Origin: Globodera rostochiensis
Lineage: Eukaryota > Nematoda > Chromadorea > Rhabditida > Heteroderidae
Length of the DNA: 64,000 bases
Reading direction: 5' to 3'
Assembly (NCBI GenBank): GCA_018350325.1
Contig: JAEVLN010000012.1
Location: 951,991-1,015,990 of the forward strand
In this document: positions 1 to 29,400 of the stretch, piece after piece
Position numbering within the stretch: position 1 is the stretch's first letter
Layout of the letters: each line of letters begins with the position of its first letter
Made by a program: the position numbers and the translations under genes
Notes under the pieces: model-generated
Databases searched by the model: none
Told to the model about the DNA's origin: nothing
Seen by the model: only the letters and a program-made list of their open reading frames with translations

Positions 1-125
1 TTTTGGTTGCAAATCTCTTAATTAACAAATTGAGTCAAAAATTCAAAATTTGACAAGAAATTGATCAAAAATCAAAAGCCCCCCCCCCCCTCTCTCTTAA
101 AATTAAGCCCCCTTTTTTCAACATT
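1..125. repeat. Dispersed repeat, copy 1
   Basis: This stretch recurs almost base for base at 4703-4830, including the AT-rich start, the poly-C run followed by CTCTCTCTT, and the AATTAAGCCCCC end. The two copies are in the same orientation. Nothing coding is seen in it. It is probably a fragment of a transposon-derived repeat and is cut by the window edge. Confidence 0.8.
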
Positions 126-149
126 TTCAAACGAACGGTCTTTATTTGG

Positions 150-655
150 TAATACTGTGCTTTGGCCCCCCCCCATTTTTTGAAAAAATACAAAGTTTTT
201 TAAAAGCCATGTAAAACAAGTTTCCGGGGGTTTTCGAGGTCACTGATCACGATTCTGACATTTATTTTACCCAATTCCGAACCCCGAACCCGAATTCGAA
301 CAATTTTTAAAAGAAATTTTACAAAAAATTAACATTTATTGCCCAAAATCGATGCAAATGCACGAAATTTAAAGTAACATGGACAAAAGCCAACAAATTT
401 GAATTAAAGTAGTGACGGTTCACAACGAATGGCCATTTCGTGCATTTGCATCGATTTTGGGCAATAAATGTTAATTTTTTGTAAAATTTCTTTTAAAAAT
501 TGTTCGAATTCGGGTTCGGGGTTCGGAATTGGGTAAAATAAATGTCAGAATCGTGATCAGTGACCTCGAAAACCCCCGGAAACTTGTTTTATATGGCTTT
601 TAAAAAAGTTTGTATTTTTTCAAAAAATGGGGGGGCAAAGCACAGTATTACCCTT
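150..655. repeat. Foldback element, about 505 bp, with long inverted arms
   Basis: The left arm (about 150-372) is repeated as its reverse complement at about 434-655, with a spacer near 60 bp. Matched blocks include CGATGCAAATGCACGAAATT against AATTTCGTGCATTTGCATCG, and TACTGTGCTTTG near the left end against CAAAGCACAGTA near the right end. The arms are nearly identical. This is the layout of a foldback/MITE element. No transposase is encoded. Confidence 0.85.
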
Positions 656-953
656 TATTTTGCTTTCTTATTTGTAAGGATAGTAAAGGTGGGGGGGGGG
701 GGACTAAACATAAAATTTCTTTTAAATATTCCATTCGACCAATTTCGAACCCCAGACCAGGAATTCGAACAATTTTTGAAAATTCAAAATTTTCCAAAAA
801 ATTTTGACCTCAAAATCATTCAGAGAGCATGAATTTAATTATTATTTGCTTTTTCGTATTGAGGCCAAAATTAATGCCAGCCCTAATTATAAATTGCCTG
901 TGTTGTATATTTCCGCTTGAACCTTTTTTTAGCTTTTCTAAAAATCATTATCT

Positions 954-1939
954 ATGGCGAAGCAACAAATCATTTCAACCGGCGGACGCAAACTCTCAAC
1001 TCCTAGCGCTCACAAGCGTACGAACATCAGACAAGGTCCTGCTTGATCAGAATTTTGATTACTGATCAGAAATTTCCGACCCTTTCAGATTCGAACCGCC
1101 ACAAAGAAAATCTGGTTGGCAGCAAAACATCGGAGGGCAAACAGCACAAATGCGCCGATTGTCAGAAGACGTTCGCATTCCCAGCAAAGCTGAAAACACA
1201 TAAGCGCCATCACACCGGAGAAAGACCATTTCAGGTGCTTTGAAAAGAGCCAGTTGGGTAAAAGTCTAGAATACTACCACCTGATAGTGAGGGTTTGGCA
1301 CGTTTCATATATAATTCGATTCCCCTTGACGAGAGAAATCGAACGGTATCATTTTTAGGCTGCGGCAACAAATATGAGCTGAGATACAGCTCCTCAAAAT
1401 TGAATTGGAGATTAATTTAAGTCACATTTCAGTGTCAGCAATGCAACAAACAATTCAGCCAATCAAGCGTTCTCAACCGACATCTGCGTACCCATTCTGG
1501 TGAGAAGCCGTTCAAAGTGAGTGAGGAACAGAGAAAATTTTTAAAACCCAATCTTGAATTTAGTGCGGCATTTGTGACAAACAATTCAGCCAATCAAGCG
1601 ATCTCAACCGACATCTGCGTACCCATTCTGGTGAGAAGCCGTTCAAAGTGAGTGAGGAACAGAGAAAATTTTTAAAACCCAATCTTGAATTTAGTGCGGT
1701 GTTTGTGACAAACAATTCGGCCAATCTGCCTATCTGCAAAAGCACTCGCGCATTCATCCTGGTGAGAAGCCGTTCAAAGTGAGTATGAGATGCGGGGAGT
1801 TATCTGCGATGAAAGCAACTCAAAATTTTTGATTTCTTTGAAGTGCGTGAAAGTCGTGATTGTTCGCCATGAGACGGTTGCAATTGTTCGACAGAAGAAG
1901 GTGGTTCGCTACAAGACGATGTTTGTGCGCCGCCCTTGA
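954..1939 (+). CDS. C2H2 zinc-finger protein, four fingers, one finger per exon
   Basis: A six-exon model keeps one reading frame: 954-1035, 1089-1234, 1433-1516, 1564-1647, 1695-1778 and 1844-1939, giving 191 residues. The first ATG (954) starts [11 protein letters not shown]. Finger 1 (CADC...HKRHH) is in exon 2. Fingers 2-4 each fill one 84-nt exon starting at the first Cys and ending at the linker GEKPFK, all phase 0. The last exon adds a basic tail (RQKKVVRYK) and a stop. Classical C2H2 fingers with TGEKP-type linkers bind DNA or RNA, so a nuclear regulator is likely; the target is unknown. The first donor (GTCCTG) is weak, so the 5' end is the least certain part. Finger exons 3 and 4 are a recent tandem duplication. 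Confidence 0.75.
1433..1694 (+). repeat. Tandem duplication of a finger exon plus its intron
   Basis: Units 1433-1563 and 1564-1694 are each 131 bp: an 84-nt finger exon plus a 47-nt intron. The two introns (1517-1563 and 1648-1694) look identical. The exons differ mainly around the first Cys pair and at one codon in the recognition helix (GTT to GAT). A third, more diverged unit starts at 1695. Confidence 0.85.
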
Positions 1940-2373
1940 TCTCAGGACGAGTTGTGATCTGTTATGTGTGAATATGTAAACACTTAGGATAATTAGTATA
2001 TCGTTGTTTTATTGAAAGATCTCTCTCTCTCTCATCATTGTGTGCTTTTATTTTTTGTGTTATGTAAATGTAAGTAATTTGGAGTTTGTAAATCGGGAGA
2101 TATTGTTTCGAACTTCGAATCCCACCAAGCCAAAAAATTCCGAATCCCACCGTCTTTTCCCCACTTCTGGGCCTTTTGTCGTCGCTTCGTTTGAAAGCCC
2201 ACACAATCAGTTTAATTTAGGGTTGTCACGGTCTCTGAGTTTGAAAAGTGAAGCGACGAAATGAGGAACATTAGGAGGAAAGGGGTGAAAAACTGAAAAA
2301 ACAATGCCAAAAAATGTGTAAAATTATTTCGAGCACCTGAACGATCAGAAAATTGCCAAATACCGTAAAGAAA
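1940..2373. other. Intergenic, no gene seen
   Basis: AT-rich spacer between the zinc-finger stop and the next candidate start. It has a short CTCTCTCTCTC run near 2021. No supported coding or RNA feature. Confidence 0.5.
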
Positions 2374-2745
2374 ATGGCCCAAATTGATGCAGTGGAAAAA
2401 AATGTGACGGTAAGGCGCGACTTGAGAGATGCTTAAGGCTTCTGCCCCAACCTTTGCCCGCCTTGAAGTGCCGTGATGATCTGCTGGCAGTTTTCCAAAT
2501 TGGATATATGTCAATTCACAATAATTCGATTCGAATATCCAAATGAATGTCCGACCGGCAAGAAGAAAGCTCTTCTGGTTGTGTATGTGAAGCGCCGATC
2601 GGCCAACGGCAAGTGCCATGAAGCAAAGTTCTCACGCTCGGATTGGTTGGCAAAAGTGCCGTTTTTGAATAAGGGCGAAGCAGACACGTCCATCATGACG
2701 GTGATGGCGGGATTGAAGCAGATAACGCTCAGGATTAGAGATTGA
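2374..2745 (+). CDS. Hypothetical protein, two exons, 96 aa
   Basis: An ATG at 2374 opens a 36-nt exon (MAQIDAVEKNVT) ending at a good donor (GTAAGG, 2410). An acceptor CTGGCAG ends at 2490, and exon 2491-2745 continues in the same phase to a TGA. The in-frame match across an 81-bp intron is the main support. The protein is basic and has a GKKKALLVVYVKRR stretch. I do not recognise the family. It could also be a chance open frame, since the opposite strand is open as well. Confidence 0.35.
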
Positions 2746-2885
2746 TTGAAGTTGGTGTTCGTAACTCGGCGGTTTCTGAGATTCGTCGACCTGAGACCGA
2801 TCTTACATCCTTTATCGATACAAAAACCGATGTTATTCTGAGTGCCAAGACCAACGTTTCTCCATTTTCATTGGTTCTTCTTTGT

Positions 2886-3200
2886 TCAGCTCTGCCAGCC
2901 GTGGTGCACCGGCACAGCTGTCAGCAACACTGTGCCAGGTTCGTCAAGTTCATTGGCGGCGCCATTCGGATTGTTGATTGGTTCTACCAAGTCTTGCTGT
3001 CCATCATCCTCAAACAGTACATCCTCATCTCCGTCGTCGTTGCCGCCCTCAACGATGGTGTCATTATTTTGCTCCCAATTTAAATCGCCATTTGTCTCAG
3101 CCGTCGCTCCGTTGAATTGAAAATCAAATCCGTTGGCACGAAACACTTTCAAATTGTCGCGCACCAATGCCGCGTTTGTTCCCGCAATTAGAACGTATCA
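2886..3200 (-). pseudogene. PMS2-like mismatch-repair fragment (possible)
   Basis: On the minus strand, LVRDNLKVFRANGFDFQFN resembles the C-terminal-domain helix of MutL/PMS2 proteins (the family has a ...ENLEIFRKNGFDF segment). An acidic stretch follows, then LLTAVPVHHGWQS, which could match the next strand. No acceptor fits upstream and no further PMS2 blocks follow towards 2500. It is either a decayed gene piece or an isolated exon. It lies just downstream of the calcium-channel stop. Confidence 0.3.
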
Positions 3201-3393
3201 AACAAAAAAACAATTGCTTTTCTCGCACGACGACAAATATATTTAAATGATCGATCACAATTGGAAATAAGTAATATTTTGAAATCATCGTTTTGCTTGA
3301 GCAAATTTCCGATCAAATTTTTGAGTTGGGCTAACGATGATTGATGGCAACATTTTTTGATCAATTTCTTCGAGCGGAGGGAGAGCTCTGTGA

Positions 3394-22101
<18,708 letters not shown>

Positions 22102-22123
22102 CCGGGGGAGGATGTTCACACTG

Positions 22124-25100
22124 CTGAAACTTTTGGTAAGAATAAAATTATGGATGGAAATTTAAATTAAAGCCCGAGCCCGGGCAGCCCGGGTCGAGGT
22201 TAAGGCTAAGAAATTTTGGGGGTTGTCATGGTCAAGTGTTGCGGGGTCAGGGAAGACGCCTCGGGGGCGACATGTTTAGCGATGGGCATTATTGAAGATG
22301 TTCGGAGGGGGGGGGGGGGACGGCATGTCGGAGGTTAGCGTCGGAGTAGGGCCCAAAATTCAGGGGTCCGGATTGGAGAAGTACACTAGTTTAAATATCC
22401 AAAAAAATATGCTTATTTAAAATCGAAACAAAGGTCGGACGGATATGAAAGCCGCCGGATAAATCTGATCGATCCCACCCCCCCCCCCCTCCCCCGGGGG
22501 GCCAATCCAACTGGTTGGCGCCAGGCTTGGCTTCCAGATAAATGGGAGGAAGCGGCCGACTGGCAGCGAGTCGAGAGAAACAGGGGCCGGCCAAATCGCT
22601 TTCGGCTTCTGCAGATCCGACGGCGAAGAGAACAGCGGGAGAGATAGAGAGGGACAGAGAGAGTTCGATCAATTGAGAGAGAGAGAGGGGGGAGAGTGGC
22701 AGAGAAGTGAGAGAGACAAGGGAAAGCGAGAGAGACTCTTTTGCACAGATGCGCCCCGGGGGGACGGACGGGCGCGAGAGCGCGTGCAACTCAACAGAGA
22801 GTGCAGCGGCGATCGAGCCAAAGTAAGAGAGTGTGCCAAAATGAGAGAGTGCGAGAATGCGAGAGCGTTTTGCTTGGATCTGAGAGATCCGGCCGAGCCA
22901 AATGAATGGAGGAGGCGCACGGAAAGTGAGCAAACACACAAAAAGCTGGAGACGAACCATCATCATAACAGCACATAGGCAAAGAGAGGACAAATTGAGT
23001 TTCGGGCGCGCTGCTCTCGAGAGCGGGCGGGAGGGCGAAAAGTGGGAGGGGGGCGCAGGGTTGAAAAGGTTGGGGCAAATCTCCGAGAGTCGAGAGTGAT
23101 AATGGAACGGGGGCAGCGTGCTATTTCCGATTTGCTGGAACGCGAAAAGAAGAAGCCCGGCGTTCGTCTGATCAAAACATGGGCAGCAACAGCTGTTGCT
23201 GCTGCTGGTCCTGATCAAACTCTGATCAGTGATCAGATCGTCAGGAAAGGATCAGACAAACAGCCCGGAGGGGATATGAAAGACCAATCAAATTTTGAAG
23301 AAAAAAAAATGTTTTAATTTTGCAGAATCCCTGTCCAACCAAAATGACCCCTCCGGGGAAAGGAAAAATCTCTGAAAATGAGTCGATGGTAATGGAAATT
23401 TTTTTTTATTTCCGCTTCGTCGAGCACAATGGCGTGCCGTGCCGTCCGTCTCCATTGGACATTCGCTTCTTCCCCTTTTGCCTCAGGCGATTTGCCATTC
23501 AGCATCCCCTCCTCTCCCACATTTTGTGCCCACGGGGGAGACGCGGCTGCTGCTGCTGCTGCTGCTGCATCACTGTGCCCTGTGGCGACATAAAGCTACA
23601 CTCTCGCACTCCGGTTGCAGTGGGAGGGCTGAGAAACGAGATTGCCGATGGCAATATCGACAAAAAAATGTTCTCTGCCCGGCTGTGTGAGAGGATGACG
23701 TGGGAAAAAATTGTTGCAACGGCGCGGTGCCTTTTGGCGGCACAAAATGCCAAAAAAAAAAAATCCTCAAAATGTAAGGCGGCATTTTCGCTTCCGTTTT
23801 ACGTCCCCCCAAAATGGACGAACAACAACACATAATTCGCGCATTATGTGAGGCTCTTAAACAAAGCTTTCTTTTGATGTCATTGTTTAGCCACCGCTAC
23901 CGTCCGTCCGTCCCAATCGTGCCCCCCCCCCCTCCCCGGGGGGAGGGAAAGTGTTTTTGGCGAAAACGCCTCCGGGGCTTTTGCCTTCCATCAGTCAGAA
24001 AGAAGAAGCAATTCATCATCCCATCCATTCCCCCCCCCCCAGTCTTTCCGGTCCGGAATGTGCCGCCGCCGCCGCCGCCGAATCGGGCCGAGCCTCAGAA
24101 AAGATTGACCTTTTCTTAAAGTGGTGCCAAAACAAAAGGCTTTTCAATTAAAAGCCCCCTAAGGTGGCGGCATTAATAAAAGAAAGTTTAGAAATGCCTA
24201 AAATAAACAAATTTAAATTTAAAACCTTTTGTTTTGTTTGTTTTTATGCCTTGTGGCAAAATTATTTGTTTGGCTAAATTTTCACGGGGTTTTTTGCTCT
24301 ACAAATCACCAAGGAGACGAGCATTTGAGAATGAAAGCGGGAGGCGGCGGCGGCGGCACAAAATGCCAAAATTAGTCGAATTATTCGCATTTTAAATAAA
24401 TAAATTTTTGAAATTTTACCGGCCAATGTTACCCAAAAGTGGTTACGGTAATAGAGACACAAAATTGCAAAAATTATTTTAAATATTTTTAAAAGCCATT
24501 AAAATTTGTTTTTGCAAAAGCTGCGCCAAAAATTCGCAGTTTTTTGTACTCTGGATCGGTCCAGTGCCAAAAAAAAAATTGTTTGCAAATTTTTGTTTTG
24601 GCGTAAAACGGCACAGATTTCGTTCGTTTGTGGGGTGCCAAGAGAGGGGGGGGGGGGGTGCCGAGTTTGTTAGTGCCATATTCATTCATTCACTCACAGC
24701 GAAATTGGCCCAAGGAAGTGTGTGTGATGCCAACTCGCACGCGTCGCGTCGCGCCCAAACGGTCGTCGTCGGCACGCGTGCGCGTGTTACACAAATTTCG
24801 TTGCCCGAGGCATTTTTGCGACGCCGACGCCGGAAGCAGCAGTACAAAGAGATGGCGCGAAGCAGAGAGGGGATAGGCAAATTGACAAAATGCCATTGTG
24901 TCGGTGTGGAAGTGAGGGAGAAAAGGAAGAAGAGAGAAAACAGAGAGAAAGAAGAGAGAGCGATAGGGGAGAAAGGAAAAGGGAGAAAGAAGAGAGAGAG
25001 AGAGAGCGATAGGGGAAAAAGTAAGAGGAAGAGAAGAAGAGGGAAAACAGAGAGAAAGAAGAGAGAGCGATAGGGGAAAAAGGAAGAAGGAGAGAGAAGA

Positions 25101-26439
25101 GAGAGAGAGCGCGATAGGGGAAAAGGAAGAGGGAGGAAGAAGAGAGAAACAGGGAGAAAGAAGAGAGAACGATAGGCGAAAAAGGAGTCGAGAATGTAAA
25201 TCGCGTTCAAAGAGATTATCAAACCCCAAACATTTTAATTCACTTTGTCCATCGGAAGTTTTTTTTTTAAAATGTTTTAAAATTATTAAAGTTTAGCGAC
25301 CACTTAGAAAAAATTCAATCAAAATAAAAACCATTTTGTGCTGCTTTTAAATCGTTTACTTTTGCGAACATATAAAATAAATTTTTAACATTTTCTCCAA
25401 TAGAACGATAAAATGAAAAGAAAAAAACCAAAATTGTGTGTTCAATGGTTCAAATTAAAAAAAATAGGAAAACAAACGAATTGTGTGGGGGAGAGGGGAA
25501 GGGCAATTGTAAAATAAAAAAACATATTTATGTGTAATAAAATGATAAAAAAAAGATATATAAAAATTTAAAATGAAATAAAATAAAATAAAAATAATAA
25601 TAATATGGTCAATTTGTGCTGCTGCTTTTTGTATATGCAAAAAAAACGTAACATTTTTTTTTTAAATTCTTTCTTTCTGAGTGTGCGCGGATCGAATGTT
25701 GTTGGCTCTATTTGTTTGCTTTAATTTGTTGTTGAGGAATAATAATAATAAAATTGTGTAAATGAAACAAAACAATCTAATCGCGGGCATTTGACGGGGA
25801 CGGCATCATCAAACAACAAATAAAATGATAAGGAATCAAAGTGTGCGTGCGCAGCATGGATGGCGGCGGCTTTCCCCAAAATATTCGATTCGATTGTCAA
25901 CAAATTCGAACAGTTTTTGTAGACCAACCAAAACGGATCCGCTGGTGGATTACCACCGATCAACAATTAACGCCGCCGCAACACGCACACACATTGAACA
26001 AACTGAAACATGTACAATAAATATGAGTGAGAAGAAGCACATGTGTTCAGGTGTTGTTGGACGAGATTTTCGGCGTGTATTTGGGGGGGGGGGGTGGGGG
26101 CCGGGTCGGCCATCATGCATTCATGCTCTGGCATTTTTTGTGCCATGGCAAACAGTGAGATGTGCGGACGAAAATTGGGCTAATTTTTTGTCTCTTGAGG
26201 TTTTCAATCGACAATAAATTTTTTGTTTTTTGACAAGAATGATGCGCGAGAATGCCGATGGTTGGGAGGGGGTGGGGGGTGGGATTGGAGGAGTGGGAAG
26301 GGGAAGAGGTCAATCAAACGGATCACACAGCACGGGGCAAAGAACGGATGGATGGGTTGGGCATGATGGAGCAGGTCGTGGTGATGAACAACGTGAAGCC
26401 GAGGACGGACGGATGAATGTGTTGTGTGTGGGGCTCCAC
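22124..26439. other. Upstream region of egl-19; low-complexity tracts, no gene seen
   Basis: No supported coding exon. It holds poly-C/G runs (22308, 22478, 23922, 24030, 24646, 26083), a GAGAGA-rich block at about 22620-22760 and a longer one at 24905-25190, and a (CTG)n-like run at 23546. Unrecognised 5' non-coding exons and the egl-19 promoter should lie here. The part next to 26440 is the 3' flank of ldb-1. Confidence 0.5.
24905..25190. repeat. Purine-rich GAGAAAGAAGAGAG tandem tract
   Basis: About 285 bp almost entirely of A and G on the plus strand. It consists of irregular copies of AGAGAGCGATAGGGGAAAA, about 27-50 bp apart. The CGATAGG insert marks each unit. Such homopurine tracts can form triplex DNA. 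Confidence 0.85.
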
Positions 26440-29400
26440 TCAGCCACCGCCACCGCCGCTCATCGCCTGCTGCGGCATTTCGGCACCGCTTGTCGCCGGC
26501 GGCGCCCCCAACGGAGGCCACATGCTGCTGGCCCCTGTGGACATTTGCTGTTGGTGCATGTGCTGCTCGAAGTCGCTGACGCCATTGCCACCAAGCAGAT
26601 GTTGTTGAGCTAAAAATGTGCAAATGCAAAGATACAAACAGACAGCTCCATCACTCACCGCCATTATCACAGCTGCCGCCGCCGCCGCCCATCGTTGTCA
26701 CAGGCATTGAGCCCGGCGGCATTCCCATCGGTGCGGACGATGGGCCCGCCATGCTGCCCGGAGGTGCCATCGGCGGTCCCATGCCCACCATGGCATGGCT
26801 GCCTGGGCCGCCGGCAAACGCGCTGTTCTCCACCCGCGATATTTGCCGCTCGTCCTGCTCCCCGTACGTGCAGCCCATCATCGTTGGCTCGTCCACTGTC
26901 AACACGTCATGATACTGGCCCGGCGGTGGCACTCCGGCCGGATGGAACTGTTGCATAATAATAATAATAATAATCAAATTTCAGTGATTGTCGTGAAAAT
27001 ATTGGATTGGTTCCACACACACCTGCTGTCCCGGCACGCCCATGAAACCGGCACCCATCGGTCCCATGCCTCCGGGCGGTGGGCCAATGGGCGGCGTCTG
27101 TTGGCCAGCGGACGCCGCGGCTGCTGCCAAACCGCCGCCGCCGCCCTTTTTGTTGACTTTTGGAGGTGAACCGCCGCTGCTGCCGGCGCCGCCGCCGTTT
27201 GTGTTGTTTGTCGTCGCTGCCGTTTTGCGTGCCCGTTGGCGTTTTGGCTTTTGCTGCTTGGGCTCATCGGCAACGGATGCCGGCGGAGGCGGCACACAGC
27301 TCGGACCCGGTGGCACGCCGCCGCCTACCATCGCCTGCGGTGGCATGACTGCTAAGAAGAGAGAACAAAGATGATGAAGCGGTACAAAACGTAATCGCAG
27401 ATAGGTAATGTACGCCCCCGCCCCCTCAAGATACGGACAGTTCCAAAACACACAAATACCCGACATCGCCCGGATCTGAATTAACCGTAACCCATTCAAC
27501 CCGGATGATTTAAACCACCCCCCCCCCAAAAAAAATTCCCCAGAACCAGATTCCAATTCAGTCCAACCCTACTGATCAGACAGGGATCAAAGCTGTTTGT
27601 GGAACCCAGATCGGAGGATGATCAACAACGCACCCATTGCCTGCGGGTGCGGCATGCCGCCGGCACCGCCGCCCGCCTGCAGCATGGCGGCCATCGGATG
27701 CGGCGGCGGCGGGACGCTGCCGCAGCCCATCGGCTGATGGGGCGGCGTCTGCTGATGAATGCTGTGGTGCGCCGCCACCACCGATGCGGCAGCTGACCGT
27801 TGGCGTTGCTCGGCCTCCATGCGTTCCAGCACAATGCTTTGCATGGCCTGCTGCGGGCTCTGCAACAGATAGGGAGGGGAAGGCGTACATGTGTACTGCT
27901 CGATGAAAATGGCAGCCCTCCCTCCCGGTTTACGTCCGGTTTCGAATTCCGAACACGCAGAATAAATGAATGAATGAATAAAAAAGGCGCTTACCTCGTT
28001 GGTCTCCTTTGTCCGGTCCATGATCGGCTTCATCGGCTGCAAAATTTGCATCATCTTCAGCTCGCGCATCGTTTGCGCAGGCAGGCCGAATGCGGTGAGC
28101 ACGCCTTTCCTGGCCAATTCTTGTTGAGCATTGCCATCCTACGAAATTAATTTTTCAGTAATATATAAACCAATTTTCAAGCCCAAAAAAAAGGAATTTT
28201 CGATCAATGTTTTTTGATTTGTCTACTTTCGATCAGTTTTGTGATGTGTCTCTACAAAACATTTTTGAGCAAATTTTCAATGCAATTCTGTCGAGTAAAT
28301 TTTGAAGTCAACATTTTTGTTGTTTGTTGTTGTTGTTCAACAACTTGCCATGTGATGATTGTTGTCGCTCTTGCTAATGTTGTAGAACTCCTGGCTGCCC
28401 CTGATGTCCAGAAACCAGTGCCGAATTCGGTAGCCAACGGTCGGATGGAACGGCGCGAACTCAATGTACAGGCGACAATCCGTGTGCACCTGGAGGTGAG
28501 CCAAGTGAATACATACACAGCCATCCACGGTTCGTTCAAGTCGGTCAGCAAAACATGACAACTTGGGACAGACCACACTCTCAACTCCATGGATTCCAGT
28601 CTCAACTCCATGGATTCCATTCTCAACTCCATGGATTCCATTCTCAACTCCTCCATGGATTCCATTCTCAACTCCATGGATTCCATTCTCAACTCCTCCA
28701 TGGATTCCATTCTCAACTCCATGGATTTCACTCTCAATTCCATTAATACTTATAGAACATATCCCGGAATTATTCGGATCAAACCCCCCTCCACTCCCAA
28801 AAATGCACCAAATCATTGATTGTTCGGCAAAGTAATTGCCCACCGCCCACCTCGATGTGCATCGGCCGGATGTGGGTGGTGACCATCAACATGTTCTCGC
28901 AGTTCAGCGCACAACCGCCGAACAGGTCCGGGTTCTGGTAACGGTGTGGGTCCACCAGCTCCTGGGCCGGCACTCTTTGCACATAATGCAGCTGAGTGAC
29001 GCCGTGGTCGAACAGCGACCGGTAGAAGCGGGGGATCAACGCCCGGACGACCGCTAAACAGAACAACAACAAGTTGAAGATGATCATAAATTGTCATCAT
29101 CACATTTTTGAACAACAACAACAACAGGAAAGAACTCACTGAACTCCCTCCGCACGTGTCCGCCCTGTTCGGGCGAAAACTCGGGCATTGTGATGCTCAT
29201 TCGGGCGCCTTCGTCGAAAAACTCTTGCGCGAACGCCTCCCACCATTGCTCGTGGCTTTCGGGCGAACTCTGCGCCAACAAAATTTAATTTTTAGCGATA
29301 ATCAAAAATAGTACACCCCCCCCCCTCCCAAATTTATGATCCAACACATCTTTTACCCCCAATCGGACCAAAAACCGGTTCTTTTTTGAAGGTGCATTAC

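Noticed and set aside
22391..23218. Minus-strand open frame of 275 codons
   Set aside because: Ser/Leu-rich translation of GAGAGA-type low-complexity DNA; open in several frames, no domain, no splice context.
24564..25229. Three overlapping frames of 169-179 codons
   Set aside because: They follow from the homopurine tandem tract (REKRKKREN on one strand, LSLSFFPF on the other). Not genes.
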